Below are positions 30,754-41,337 of a stretch of DNA of 64,000 bases, piece after piece (the first letter of the stretch is position 1; each line of letters opens with the position of its first letter). The notes under the pieces are model-generated. The model saw only the letters and a list, made by a program, of their open reading frames with translations. It was not told the origin of the DNA and did not search any database. The position numbers and the translations under genes were made by a program. This stretch comes from Kluyveromyces lactis (lineage: Eukaryota > Ascomycota > Saccharomycetes > Saccharomycetales > Saccharomycetaceae): positions 2,418,001 through 2,482,000 of the forward strand of contig NC_006042.1 of NCBI RefSeq assembly GCF_000002515.2. The letters run 5' to 3'.

Positions 30754-32517
30754 AATACCCATATCATAATCCGTCTCGCTATAGTAACTACATAGAATGG
30801 TTCTTTGGCAGAACTGTGACCCAGGTAACACCAGCATTGCCTTTTCAGCACCAACTAAATCCCTGAACTTAATAAACACCTTCCCAATGGAAGAATGAAT
30901 GTGACTCATATCATTACGGTAGTCTGGGTTAGGTAAGGGGATTTGGACTGACTCCACTTCACCACAACTTTGAATTGGCGTGCCATACATCATAGCTTCC
31001 TTGATCTCAGTGACAAATTTTTCATTCTTCAAATCCATTGGATCAACGCTATTCAATACACATACAACCTTACTAGGCTTTTTCTCGTACTTTTTAACCA
31101 GGTGTGGGAAGTTTTCATATGTGATTGATTTGAAATTCTGCTGCATACTGCTCTGGTTTGGTCTGATGGTCATTGGAAGCTTCTTTTGATCTTCTGCTTT
31201 GGGTTCATATAATAACGCTTTAATCCATGAAGTTCTCTCGTCACTCCCTTTTAATTTCATTAGCTGTAACCAACTGTATTCGACTTGTTCATCAATTAAC
31301 CATTGCTTAGTACTTTCTTCGTCTTCACATTCGGGGCCAAGTTTTAACAACGAAAGCACTGATCCATGATTTATCGGTTGCACGTTTCCCGTGTCGTTGA
31401 CACATCCATTGGGACGTGACCAGATAAACTGACTGCTGATCTTTGATTCTAAGTACTTCTGGCACGTTAGTACTATGGTCACGAGGCTTTCTTTATTAAA
31501 CTCCATGACTATTCTGTTCTTTTCTATTATGCTGCTTGTAACCTCATTTTTTGTGTCCAGATCGCAGTCGACATCACCTATGAATTCTTTGATTATAGCC
31601 ACGACCGATACATGCTCTTCAAAACCGGGAATCATTGGTGTGACAATTAGGGTCCTATTCAGTCTGACATTTGTGACATTTTTTAAAATAGTCTCGTAAG
31701 GCGGGATAACGCTTCTACCAGTAGCATTTCCATTTATAACTGCATCCTCCGATGACCAGCTCGCTGATGGGTTGGGGGTTTTTGTCCTATACCTTTCCGC
31801 TTGAGCATGCCCAAACCTGTTTTTGTTAGGTTCGAAACGTCCACGTGTGTTATGAGACAGATCTTTCTTCCACTCTGTAGGTTTACGAAAGTTATGGCCT
31901 TCTGAATCATCTGCTTGATTGTTTTTGACCTGTAAGTTGGTATTCCGCGAATGAGAGGCATTACTTGCATCAGACCATCTATTTTTGTTGTCAAACCTAC
32001 CGTTGCGCACTTCATGCCCTCTGTTCTGCTGGAAGCTGTTGTCACTGTTGAATGCCGGTTTAGATATTGATGAATCATTTCTCTGGAATCGACTTTGCCT
32101 TTCCCTGTTATCCTGTCTGGGACTTTTTCCATATCTAGAGGTATGCTGATTCACTGGCGGAGCCGGACCTCTTCTCGAATCCTGCTTTCTCTGATTCGCA
32201 TAGTCCGCATGCGACGGTCCACGCCTTGTATCAGTTATTGAGTGATTGTTGTTGCGGTTAGAACGAGACGGACTTGGTGACGCCCTTTGAGGTCCTCCGG
32301 GATTTTGATGTACTGATTTCACATTATTTTGTCCTTTTCCACCTGTAACATTAACATCAGTATTTCTGGCTACCTTGTCTTCTTTACGCTCATGTGGCAA
32401 CGGTTCTGAATTTTTCTGCCCATCGCTAGTATTCTCCAAAGCTTTTGACGTACTCTTTCCAGTCACTTCTGCTAGAATTTTACTGCGCAAAGCAGCCATA
32501 TAATCCTGGCCTGACAT
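30748..32517 (-). CDS. MUD2: Commitment-complex splicing factor Mud2 (U2AF65-like)
   Basis: The product is 589 residues (S. cerevisiae Mud2 has 527). The N-terminal 240 residues are disordered and rich in R, N, S, Q and G. The middle holds two weak RNA-recognition-like regions. The C-terminal 105 residues form a U2AF-homology-motif RRM (KVVCVLNSVDPMDL, then GKVFIKFRDLVGAEKAM), ending in SETDYDMGIL. Mud2 binds the branch-point protein Msl5 and recognises the intron 3' region in early spliceosome assembly. The order BUB2-MUD2-LHS1 joins the chromosome XIII and XI ancestral tracks. Confidence 0.88.
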   Translation of the reverse strand: MSGQDYMAALRSKILAEVTGKSTSKALENTSDGQKNSEPLPHERKEDKVARNTDVNVTGGKGQNNVKSVHQNPGGPQRASPSPSRSNRNNNHSITDTRRGPSHADYANQRKQDSRRGPAPPVNQHTSRYGKSPRQDNRERQSRFQRNDSSISKPAFNSDNSFQQNRGHEVRNGRFDNKNRWSDASNASHSRNTNLQVKNNQADDSEGHNFRKPTEWKKDLSHNTRGRFEPNKNRFGHAQAERYRTKTPNPSASWSSEDAVINGNATGRSVIPPYETILKNVTNVRLNRTLIVTPMIPGFEEHVSVVAIIKEFIGDVDCDLDTKNEVTSSIIEKNRIVMEFNKESLVTIVLTCQKYLESKISSQFIWSRPNGCVNDTGNVQPINHGSVLSLLKLGPECEDEESTKQWLIDEQVEYSWLQLMKLKGSDERTSWIKALLYEPKAEDQKKLPMTIRPNQSSMQQNFKSITYENFPHLVKKYEKKPSKVVCVLNSVDPMDLKNEKFVTEIKEAMMYGTPIQSCGEVESVQIPLPNPDYRNDMSHIHSSIGKVFIKFRDLVGAEKAMLVLPGSQFCQRTILCSYYSETDYDMGIL

Positions 32518-32870
32518 TTTGACTGTTTACTGCTAATGTTGACAGTTGAGTCAAATTTTAGAAAGGAGGACGTTCGAAAGCCCGGTATTTCAAGAGAAAT
32601 GTTACATGTTTCTAATGAAACTGATCCCAGCACATTGTAAGTTGTTTGAACTTCAAATACTTTCGATGGGAATTTCATCCTGGTGAAAAAATGTCAAAAT
32701 CACGTGATAGATTCTGGTATTACGTGTCAAAAGTTACATCGAATTGCATAGAAATAACTACTTTAACTGCTGTGATAAAGACCTACCTCTTTTAAGACGC
32801 TCACCTTTACAATATTTTATAATTCATATTGAATCAAATACCAGGCAAAAATAAAGGAGAAGGAACAGCT
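32518..32870. other. Divergent promoter region MUD2/LHS1
   Basis: There are 353 bp between start codons. A perfect palindrome ATCACGTGAT at 32699-32708 is a good Cbf1/CDEI-type E-box. No centromere elements accompany it. A 68-codon minus-strand frame at 32472-32678 is an artefact overlapping MUD2. Confidence 0.55.
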
Positions 32871-35462
32871 ATGCGAATAGTGTTTTGGTTTTTGTTGGCA
32901 ATACAGTCTCTAACCACCTGTTTTGCGGCGGTCGTTGGTTTAGATTTCGGTACGCACTATGTAAAAGAGATGGTGGTCTCTTTGAAGGCCCCGTTAGAGA
33001 TCGTATTGAATCCTGAATCTAAGAGAAAGGATGCTAGTGCGTTAGCAATTAGATCATGGGATAGTCAGAACTATTTGGAAAGGTTTTATGGAAGTTCTGC
33101 GGTAGCCTTGGCAACTCGATTCCCATCAACAACATTTATGCACTTGAAAAGTCTATTGGGGAAACATTATGAGGATAATCTGTTCTATTATCATAGGGAA
33201 CATCCAGGGTTAGAGTTCGTTAATGACGCTTCTCGTAATGCCATTGCTTTCGAAATTGACACTAACACCACTCTCTCTGTGGAAGAATTGGTTTCAATGA
33301 ATTTGAAGCAATATATGGAAAGAGCTAACCAATTATTGAAAGAAAGTGATGATAGTGACAACGTTAAATCTGTGGCTATCGCTATTCCAGAATACTTCAG
33401 TCAAGAACAAAGGGCTGCATTGTTAGATGCAACTTATCTTGCCGGAATAGGACAAACTTATCTTTGCAATGATGCTATTGCAGTTGCAATTGACTATGCT
33501 TCCAAGCAGAAATCGTTTCCAGCGGGTAAGCCAAATTACCATGTTATCTATGACATGGGAGCAGGGTCTACAACCGCATCATTAATTTCAATTTTACAAC
33601 CAGAAAATATCACTTTGCCCCTAAGAATAGAGTTTTTAGGGTACGGTCATACAGAATCCTTATCCGGATCTGTATTATCATTGGCTATAGTTGATCTACT
33701 TGAGAACGACTTCTTAGAATCCAATCCCAACATTAGAACAGAGCAATTCGAATCTGATGCCAGTGCAAAAGCAAAGCTAGTCCAAGCGGCAGAGAAAGCA
33801 AAGTTGGTCCTAAGTGCCAACTCTGATGCATCTATATCGATTGAATCATTATATCATGATTTGGACTTCAAAACTACTATTACTAGAGCAAAGTTTGAAG
33901 AATTCGTGGCAGAATTACAATCCGTTGTTATAGAACCAATTTTGTCCACGCTAGAATCTCCATTGAACGGTAAAGCACTGAATGTTAAAGATTTGGATTC
34001 TGTGATATTAACTGGTGGTTCTACTAGGGTGCCTTTCGTCAAAAAGCAATTGGAAAACCATCTAGGAGCCAGCTTAATTTCTAAAAATGTCAACTCTGAT
34101 GAATCTGCCGTCAATGGAGCAGCCATTCGTGGCGTCCAATTATCCAAGGAATTCAAGACGCGACCAATGAAAGTCATAGATAGAACTACTCATTCTTTTG
34201 GATTTTCTATTCAAAACACTAATATATCAAAGCTTGTTTTTGATGCAGGCTCCGAATATCCGAAAGAGATCAATTTACAATTGCCAGGTATGGAATTAAA
34301 GGATACTGTTTTGAAAATTGATCTAACAGAAGACGAAAGAGTTTTCAAAACTATCTTTGCTGATGTGGATTCTAAATTGCAATCTTCGAGCCTATCCAAT
34401 TGTTCGACCGCTGTGACATACAATGTAACTCTCTCGTTAAACACCGATCAAGTATTCGACGTACAAAGCGTCGTAGCCTCTTGCCTGACTCACGAGGAGG
34501 TCCCCACAGGAACTGAGAAGGAGCACAAAAGAACAGTTTCAGAACACATACAAAAACACCCTATCCCTCATACTGTGGAGTTCACATGTGTAAAACCGCT
34601 CTCAAACACGGAGAAGAAGGAAAGGTTCAACAAGCTTCACAAGTGGGATCAGAAAGATAAACTTCTTTTGGAAAGACAACGATTACTCAATGATTTAGAA
34701 GCTTCACTTTACGCTGCTCGAGAATTGGTTGAAGATGCGAAAGAATTAGAGACCCCACCAACATCATACATTCAACAATTAGAGAATATGATAACTCAAT
34801 ACTTAGAGTTTGTTGATGATCCTTCTTCGCTCAGGACAAAAAATATCAAAACCATGAAGAGTAATCTAGCCGAGTTACAGCAAAGATTAGAGATTTACAT
34901 GGATCGTGATAACAAACAACTAGACGTGGAAGGATTTAGAGCATTATTTGACAAAGGTGAAAAGTATCTGGAATTGTTGTCAAAAATTCAACAAAAAAGT
35001 CTCAGTGAACTTTCACCTTTGAACAAAAATTTTGAGAGCTTGGGTCTTAATGTTAGTGAAGAGTATACGAAAGTGAAGCCTCCAAAGTCGAAGACCGTGC
35101 CATTTGAAATTTTAAATGGGACAATAGATCTCTTGCATTCTCAATTAAAGCACATCAGGGATATTATTGAAGATAATAATTCCACGTATGCTATTGAGGA
35201 TTTATTTGAACAGAAACTTGAGGTCGATTCGTTATATGAAAAGATTGAACTTTTGGTGAAAAAAATAAGAGCAGAGCATAAGTACCGTTTGAAGTTGCTT
35301 CAATCCGTTTATGATAGAAGATTGACTGCTCAAAAGAGAGAACAAGAAATTGCCAAAGAGGCTCAGCAAGCTGACGGTGAAAATAACGATTCGATTAAAA
35401 CCATGGAAGAAGAGTCGATAGAGGAGCATGAAGATGCTAATTTTGAACAAGATGAATTATAA
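32871..35462 (+). CDS. LHS1: ER-lumenal Hsp70 nucleotide exchange factor Lhs1
   Basis: The product is 863 residues (S. cerevisiae Lhs1 has 881). The ATG at 32871 places a hydrophobic signal peptide (RIVFWFLLAIQSLTTCFA) directly at the N-terminus; an in-frame extension to 32829 would bury it. The Hsp70 ATPase domain follows, starting VVGLDFGTHYVK, with the second phosphate loop YDMGAGSTTASL and the adenosine motif LTGGSTRVPFVKKQL. The GRP170-type substrate-binding and helical parts come next. Lhs1 is the exchange factor for Kar2 (BiP) during protein import and folding. The protein ends in QDEL, a non-standard form of the yeast ER retrieval signal. Confidence 0.95.
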   Translation: MRIVFWFLLAIQSLTTCFAAVVGLDFGTHYVKEMVVSLKAPLEIVLNPESKRKDASALAIRSWDSQNYLERFYGSSAVALATRFPSTTFMHLKSLLGKHYEDNLFYYHREHPGLEFVNDASRNAIAFEIDTNTTLSVEELVSMNLKQYMERANQLLKESDDSDNVKSVAIAIPEYFSQEQRAALLDATYLAGIGQTYLCNDAIAVAIDYASKQKSFPAGKPNYHVIYDMGAGSTTASLISILQPENITLPLRIEFLGYGHTESLSGSVLSLAIVDLLENDFLESNPNIRTEQFESDASAKAKLVQAAEKAKLVLSANSDASISIESLYHDLDFKTTITRAKFEEFVAELQSVVIEPILSTLESPLNGKALNVKDLDSVILTGGSTRVPFVKKQLENHLGASLISKNVNSDESAVNGAAIRGVQLSKEFKTRPMKVIDRTTHSFGFSIQNTNISKLVFDAGSEYPKEINLQLPGMELKDTVLKIDLTEDERVFKTIFADVDSKLQSSSLSNCSTAVTYNVTLSLNTDQVFDVQSVVASCLTHEEVPTGTEKEHKRTVSEHIQKHPIPHTVEFTCVKPLSNTEKKERFNKLHKWDQKDKLLLERQRLLNDLEASLYAARELVEDAKELETPPTSYIQQLENMITQYLEFVDDPSSLRTKNIKTMKSNLAELQQRLEIYMDRDNKQLDVEGFRALFDKGEKYLELLSKIQQKSLSELSPLNKNFESLGLNVSEEYTKVKPPKSKTVPFEILNGTIDLLHSQLKHIRDIIEDNNSTYAIEDLFEQKLEVDSLYEKIELLVKKIRAEHKYRLKLLQSVYDRRLTAQKREQEIAKEAQQADGENNDSIKTMEEESIEEHEDANFEQDEL

Positions 35463-35525
35463 TCGTCATTTCACATTATGTACATAAATTTGTGTAAAGA
35501 ATTAAATAAAGTTCTTTCTAACGTA

Positions 35526-38141
35526 TTATTCGTTGTTACCCACTTGTTGTTCCACTTTATCAAATGAGAATGGTTCGTATGCGTAACCTTCACCTTCAAA
35601 GAACTTAGACATCGCTTCGACCCAGTGCAAACGCAAGGCATGCAACATTGCAGAAGTACCTTCCATAAGGACCAAGATGCAAACGGTTAAAACAAACCAC
35701 ATACCAAACAATAATACAACTTTGGCAACGGCTAAAGGAGAACCCGAATTCTGCGGGCTAAAAGCATTCGCAATCGTCATAGTCCATAAGACCGTTGATA
35801 ACTGGGCATGAGCCAAAGATAAAGCCCATAATCTTAAGTAAGAGGCAGTGTGTGATATGCAGTTCAAACAAAATTCAATCGTATGGATCACTTGATGAAT
35901 CATAATGTCGCCAAAATTGAAAGAAGCATGTTCGTGTTCTTTGCTATAATCTGCGACCACCATGGTATCCTCAGAATTTTCTTGCGCTTCTTGCAAACGC
36001 TCATGAATTTCTTGTTCATGCATATCAGAGTATCCCTTATTAATGGCCTCCTGGTTCAGCTTCTTTAGTACTAGCGGTTTGTACAATAGTAGCCACGGTA
36101 CACAAACTAAGGCAGCAAGTAAGAGGATAATCTGTAGAACACTTTGTCCACGGAATAAAGGCTCTTCGATAACACCAGGGGAAAGGAACATATTGATTAA
36201 CATATTCAAAAGTCCCGGAGCGGGCTTATTATCTTTTATCCAGTCTTTCGACCACTTGTATATAATAGCCCATGAAAGGTAACCGAAAATGGACTGCATG
36301 AAAATTAAACCAGGAATAAAATTGCCAACGATATCTACTCTGGATTTCTTAAATCTGTAGTTGACCAAAGAAAACATGAATGAATAAGTCATGTGAATGA
36401 AACCCATTAAAATGGATAACTTCATTTTATACGAGTTAGAAAATAAAAGAGCATTTTCAGTTCCATGCCAAGCGTAATCTAAACCGAAAGGATAAACCCC
36501 GACCTGCGTTGCTTCAATTGTGTCGCCTTCTTTGAATCCACTGGGCCATTTCCAACCTGACTTGAACAAAGTCATGGAAAGTGAAAAAATGTCATTGTAT
36601 AAAAGACCGGTATAAATGGAGAATAAACCCATCAATAACAACACATATCTACCTGAAAAAGCCATATCGAAAATCTCATCTCTTTTCATCTGACCGAATT
36701 TCTTTTCTCTCAAAACCAACACCAATCCACAAAGTGTTAAAATGAATCCATGACCCAAGTCACCAAACATTATGGCGAACATAAAAGGAAACGTAACAAT
36801 GGTCGCCAAACCTGGATTGACTTCCTTATATGTAGCGGTACCGTACGCATCCACAATATTTTGAAATGCCTCTGTGAATTTATTGGTTTTGTGATACGTT
36901 GGAGGACTTTTATTGGTAGAAATAACGTTCAATACTGCTGTACTGGCAGACGCAGATACTTCACCAAAATCCCTTAACGAGTTTCTTACGGCATCCAGCC
37001 GAGAAGAAGGAACCCAACCTTCAGCCACTACCGCTTGAGATTCTTGCCTGAACAAATTTAATGTAGCATAAATATACTTCTCTCTCTTGACTAATACATT
37101 CCAAATGGGTAATTGATCATTTACAATCAAAAGTTCTGTGTGCAAAGTTTGTTCGGTGGTAGTGCAGATCTGTTCAAGATCAGTGATTTTATCATTCAAT
37201 GCTTGAATAGTGGAATGACTGGTTGAGATGGGAAATAAGGTTCCATTTAGAGATTCTACTACCTTCCGAACTCTCTTCAATAAAACATCACCATGGGTGA
37301 AGACAATAAAACAATCTTTCTCGATAAGTTCATCTCCCTCTAAAAGCTTCTGTTCAATAGGAATATTATGAAAGAACAAATTACCTCTTAAAATTCTCCA
37401 TAAAATTTTATTCAAAATAGCCACCTTGGCCCTGCTAATTGAGCCCGTCAACATAAATTTGTTATGGTAGGCCAATTCCATACTGTTTCTCGTTGGTTCG
37501 TCTGTGTCCAAATCAAATGAGAAATCACTTAATTGGTCGGACTGAGTTTCTTGATCCGCTGAAAGGTTGAATTCCTCAACATCCATAGAAGAGCGTATTC
37601 TTCCACCTATATTAGGATTTACTTCTAAAAATCTTCCAGTTTCAAAGACTACATGTCTCTCTTCTATCAATACATTGAGTCTTCGTTTTAAATGTATCAA
37701 GGATTCGTCAAGTTGCCTTACTCTTGCTTCAAATTGAACAATATCATCGGAAACGTCGTTTATTGTATCTATAGTATGATGGTTTAGGCTTTCCAAAATC
37801 ATCTTGGTGGAAGATCCAAATGTTCCCATTGGATCATCCACGTCTACCGGATGATAAGTATATTTCCATGTAGCATCTTTATGACGTTCAGACACTGTTA
37901 TAAGATACTGGACCAATCTATCAATATCATCGTATTTTCTTATTTGATTCACATGTCCCCTTTGAAACGCACTTACGCCAGCGTTCATGTCTTTAAACAT
38001 TATAGCACCCATATTGCCAAGGATACATACGACTTCTCGAGATATTTCGGATGGAATATATAGCTCAACATACGTCATATCAGCCGACCGAAAGATGGCC
38101 TCTTCCGCACAATCAAGAGTCAAATATTCTGGGTTTGACAT
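35526..38141 (-). CDS. STV1: V-ATPase V0 subunit a, Stv1-type (Golgi isoform)
   Basis: The product is 871 residues (S. cerevisiae Stv1 890, Vph1 840). It has a large cytosolic N-terminal domain (about 1-440) and a C-terminal domain with eight or so membrane helices. The arginine essential for proton transport is R770, in SYLRLWALSLAHAQLS. Gene order (BUB2 nearby, STB2/STB6 next) matches STV1 (YMR054W), not VPH1. The N-terminal domain contains W92-K93-Y94, the motif reported as the Golgi retention signal of Stv1 (W83KY in S. cerevisiae). The subunit links V0 to V1, including subunit C (VMA5 in this window). Confidence 0.93.
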   Translation of the reverse strand: MSNPEYLTLDCAEEAIFRSADMTYVELYIPSEISREVVCILGNMGAIMFKDMNAGVSAFQRGHVNQIRKYDDIDRLVQYLITVSERHKDATWKYTYHPVDVDDPMGTFGSSTKMILESLNHHTIDTINDVSDDIVQFEARVRQLDESLIHLKRRLNVLIEERHVVFETGRFLEVNPNIGGRIRSSMDVEEFNLSADQETQSDQLSDFSFDLDTDEPTRNSMELAYHNKFMLTGSISRAKVAILNKILWRILRGNLFFHNIPIEQKLLEGDELIEKDCFIVFTHGDVLLKRVRKVVESLNGTLFPISTSHSTIQALNDKITDLEQICTTTEQTLHTELLIVNDQLPIWNVLVKREKYIYATLNLFRQESQAVVAEGWVPSSRLDAVRNSLRDFGEVSASASTAVLNVISTNKSPPTYHKTNKFTEAFQNIVDAYGTATYKEVNPGLATIVTFPFMFAIMFGDLGHGFILTLCGLVLVLREKKFGQMKRDEIFDMAFSGRYVLLLMGLFSIYTGLLYNDIFSLSMTLFKSGWKWPSGFKEGDTIEATQVGVYPFGLDYAWHGTENALLFSNSYKMKLSILMGFIHMTYSFMFSLVNYRFKKSRVDIVGNFIPGLIFMQSIFGYLSWAIIYKWSKDWIKDNKPAPGLLNMLINMFLSPGVIEEPLFRGQSVLQIILLLAALVCVPWLLLYKPLVLKKLNQEAINKGYSDMHEQEIHERLQEAQENSEDTMVVADYSKEHEHASFNFGDIMIHQVIHTIEFCLNCISHTASYLRLWALSLAHAQLSTVLWTMTIANAFSPQNSGSPLAVAKVVLLFGMWFVLTVCILVLMEGTSAMLHALRLHWVEAMSKFFEGEGYAYEPFSFDKVEQQVGNNE

Positions 38142-38559
38142 GGCTCAAGTAATTAGCGTTTACCAATCTCTATTCCACTATTCAAAACGAGCTTTAATTT
38201 AACGGAAATGTAAATACTTCCTTTCCAATATTTCAGTAATGAGATCCCTATTCCAATAGACAAAAGTTCTCTGCGAAAATGCCAGACTACCTGTTTCAAA
38301 TTCGGAACAAGTTGTTCCAATGTAAATGCTAATACCGTTGCTATCTTCGGGTTCTGCTTCTAACAATTGGCCGCGTTCTGTCAACAAAAAGGTGTACTAA
38401 ATATGCAAGATTTTGGTTACGTATAGCGATTGTTCTCCTAAATTTAAGAACATGACAAAAGAAGAAAAAGACGGGTAAGTACAAATAAGGTTACAACACA
38501 CTCGGTTATAGAAAGAAGCCAGCTTGAAGCACTGTTCATCGACCATCAAGGACTGAAAT
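38142..38559. other. Divergent promoter region STV1/STB6
   Basis: There are 418 bp between start codons. I see no clear element. A 62-codon minus-strand frame at 38199-38387 has no support. Confidence 0.5.
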
Positions 38560-40689
38560 ATGCAAAGTCCTAGTCATGTCGATTTGGCGTCTCCACCAAG
38601 GATACCTGGTACTCCAGTTCCTGTGAAGTTGAAGTCAAAAAATAGCACGAAGCAGCTGGTTAAAACAGCGAAGTACTTGTTTCCGGATTACATGGGGTTG
38701 TTCAATCTAGGAATATTGAAACACGAAGAGTTACAGTATTGTGAGTATACCATTAATGGCTTTGAATTATATATTGTGGAGCAATGGGTCTCAGAAAGAA
38801 AGTTTTCTAATGTTATCACTTCATTTACAGGAAATTCAAGCGAAGTAGTTCGTGGTATTTTGGTGAAACTTCCAGAGGACATAAGGTACTGGCCAGAATC
38901 TTTCAAGCAATACCACGACAAGCTAATTGAATTTTCGTCAATCAAAGTGATGGATGATGGCATTTCCTTATTTGTCACCAATTTATCCTATTTCCCGTCG
39001 ACTCTTAATTTATTGCATGTGAAGAATGGGTCAATGAAGGATTCCTGGCCATTATTTCAAGTAAACTTCAATTTAAAACGTATTGGCTGTGGTAGCAGAT
39101 CCGGAAATTTATTAGGCGAGCCCTCTATTACATCACTAGAGAAATTTGCGCAGATTTACAAGATGGCCACCAAAGATCCTGAGGATTTGTTTCGAAATTT
39201 AATTGAGTTGTTTAGAGTAATACAAATATCCTTAACGTATTTTAGGTTGTTAGATGGAAGGTTTAAAGATGGTACTCTTTGTCAGCACACCTTTGATGGT
39301 ATACAGGAATGGTGGGTTACGTATGGTAAACTATACTTGGGAATTGATAGGCCGAAAAATGAAGGAATTCTAGGGCCTACCACAGTTGCAGGTATAATAA
39401 GTTTTGTATTGACATGTTACTTCAAGTTCATTGTGGAAGATTGCATATCATTCAAAGACCCTTATATAGAAAGTTCCTTCTACTCTGGGGTGTACAACTT
39501 TCAAAAGAAACACAATCTTCCGAAGACGTCTTATCTAGATATAGAAACGATGAACAAACTTTTCAAAGTTACTTCTAGGGCAAATACCACAGATATTTTC
39601 AAGTTAAAGCGTGCTTTAAAATCTAGGGTACAGGATATTGCTAGAAAAGTCAATCCTATCCAACTAGCTAACGAAATTTTAACAACAGATCTTGATTGGT
39701 TGATAGAAAATGTCCAAGGCGGATATCTTGGACTATTTTGGAGTGGAAAGAGGCAAAATAAAATAACTTTACAGAGCCATAACTTTTATGAACAGGATTA
39801 CAGTCATGGGGATCCGTTCGATGAACACGGTGAGTATTTTACCGGAGAAGGAATCTATGATTATGAGGAGAATAGCTCAGAATTGGAAGATATATCAAGT
39901 TGGGAGGATGGCAACGTAAAGCACGAATCTGAATTTCCTTATCATTGTCACAATAATGTCATGTTCCAAAGGGAGCTATATCGTAGAGCTTCCATACCTC
40001 AGACCGAGAAGGAAAAGAATCTTTTTCAAATGGAATACAAGAACAGTGTCTCAGCCGACGAGAACTCGGGGCAACAGTACACGATTAAACATAACTACAG
40101 CTTCTCGGATATACAAGATTCCATAGAAGTGTGGAGTTTTCCATTTCAAGTATCGCCTGTTAAAATCGCTAGGGACATACTGCGCATGGAGGTACATATG
40201 AGAAAATATTGTGATGAGCGTACCACAGAAAGCTGGAATGACTGTATGGCAACATTAACCTCATCATTAAAACGTTGCACAGAGACTTTTGAGACTCTCC
40301 AACAAAAAGAGAACGAACTGCGGTCTAAGCATGACACCATACAAGCTGAAATGAAAGACATAAACTCATTAGAAGCTAAATTTAACTATGATTTGAGGAT
40401 CCTTGATGCAAGAATGAGAGACGTTGAGGAAAATTTGAACCATTTTAGCAACAGATTGAACACATTAGAAGATAGCTTCAAACTGAAGGGTAAGAAATTT
40501 AAAGCATTAATTGATACTGACATTCTACACAGTGCTCTAGAGTTAGACAAATATGCATTTGAATTCTTCGAAAATGAGCAAGTTTGGAACGAGGGTGTCT
40601 TTTTGAGATCAATGAGACAGTATATATGGCCTGTGGTGAAGAAGGAATGGGAAAGACTGAGTGAATGGTGGAGCCCAACGAATATGTAG
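38560..40689 (+). CDS. STB6: Sin3-binding protein, single orthologue of Stb2/Stb6
   Basis: The product is 709 residues (S. cerevisiae Stb6 766, Stb2 850). The first 300 residues carry the family block (YLFPDYMGLFNLGILKHEEL; YSGVYNFQKKHNLPKT). An acidic middle follows, then a coiled coil near residues 570-650. The S. cerevisiae pair STB2 (YMR053C) and STB6 (YKL072W) comes from the genome duplication, and both neighbours (STV1 and LHS1) flank this single gene here. The proteins bind the Sin3 co-repressor; their exact role is not settled. Symbol chosen by position, and STB2 would be equally valid. Confidence 0.87.
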   Translation: MQSPSHVDLASPPRIPGTPVPVKLKSKNSTKQLVKTAKYLFPDYMGLFNLGILKHEELQYCEYTINGFELYIVEQWVSERKFSNVITSFTGNSSEVVRGILVKLPEDIRYWPESFKQYHDKLIEFSSIKVMDDGISLFVTNLSYFPSTLNLLHVKNGSMKDSWPLFQVNFNLKRIGCGSRSGNLLGEPSITSLEKFAQIYKMATKDPEDLFRNLIELFRVIQISLTYFRLLDGRFKDGTLCQHTFDGIQEWWVTYGKLYLGIDRPKNEGILGPTTVAGIISFVLTCYFKFIVEDCISFKDPYIESSFYSGVYNFQKKHNLPKTSYLDIETMNKLFKVTSRANTTDIFKLKRALKSRVQDIARKVNPIQLANEILTTDLDWLIENVQGGYLGLFWSGKRQNKITLQSHNFYEQDYSHGDPFDEHGEYFTGEGIYDYEENSSELEDISSWEDGNVKHESEFPYHCHNNVMFQRELYRRASIPQTEKEKNLFQMEYKNSVSADENSGQQYTIKHNYSFSDIQDSIEVWSFPFQVSPVKIARDILRMEVHMRKYCDERTTESWNDCMATLTSSLKRCTETFETLQQKENELRSKHDTIQAEMKDINSLEAKFNYDLRILDARMRDVEENLNHFSNRLNTLEDSFKLKGKKFKALIDTDILHSALELDKYAFEFFENEQVWNEGVFLRSMRQYIWPVVKKEWERLSEWWSPTNM

Positions 40690-40707
40690 TGTTTTTTTTT
40701 GCTTGCA

Positions 40708-41337
40708 TCATTTCAATGCAATTGATTCCGGAACAATCTTTGTTTGATATTTATCTTCAAAATCTCCGATCACATTTTTAAGCCGTAGATAGTTTAGGTT
40801 ATCATTCGGTACCTTATGCCATGGTACTCTATTGAATAGATCCGTCAATTCTCCCATCAATATTTTTAATTGCTTTTCGGCATTAATGTGGCCATCATTT
40901 AGTTGTTTCTCGCTATACTTGAGTCGTGACATTGGTGCTGTAACACTTTTTGTTATGAATTCTTGTTGTTTCTGTGGCGCTGATGTTTTATATTCTACGA
41001 TAAAGTTACGCATTGATACTATCATCTCGTCTATTTGTTGGATAAGCAGATATATCTTCGAGTGAATGTATTCTTGATGTTCGATCTGGTACATTAACCG
41101 ATAGTTTTCTTCGACCAGTTCTTCTTCCTTAGTTTTTTGCTTTAAAGTATTGACTTGTCCTAGCGTTTCATCATTAGGAGATTTCGAATATTCGTTGTAA
41201 CTTATCTGATTCTGCTTCGCTAGCCTCTTCAATGACTGCTCCACTTTTTCTGTCTGTTGTCTCGTTGCCCAAGCCTGAGAGCTCAAAGTCTTCATCAACT
41301 GAAGAAGGTACTCAAAACTGTCTCCAGATCCCTCCAT
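40708..41337 (-). CDS. FAR3: Far3-like pheromone-arrest protein
   Basis: The product is 209 residues (S. cerevisiae Far3 has 204). It is almost entirely helical with heptad-type spacing and has no catalytic motif. It is convergent with STB6 with an 18-bp gap, as FAR3 (YMR052W) is with STB2 in S. cerevisiae. Far3 works with Far7-11 in a STRIPAK-like complex at the ER that sustains pheromone arrest and opposes TORC2. Assignment is from position, length and coiled-coil character. Confidence 0.75.
   Translation of the reverse strand: MEGSGDSFEYLLQLMKTLSSQAWATRQQTEKVEQSLKRLAKQNQISYNEYSKSPNDETLGQVNTLKQKTKEEELVEENYRLMYQIEHQEYIHSKIYLLIQQIDEMIVSMRNFIVEYKTSAPQKQQEFITKSVTAPMSRLKYSEKQLNDGHINAEKQLKILMGELTDLFNRVPWHKVPNDNLNYLRLKNVIGDFEDKYQTKIVPESIALK

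Noticed and set aside
32699-32708. CACGTG palindromes here and at 47472-47479 and 47739-47748 as centromere CDEI
   Set aside because: No AT-rich CDEII of the right size followed by a TTTCCGAAA-type CDEIII is found near any of them.
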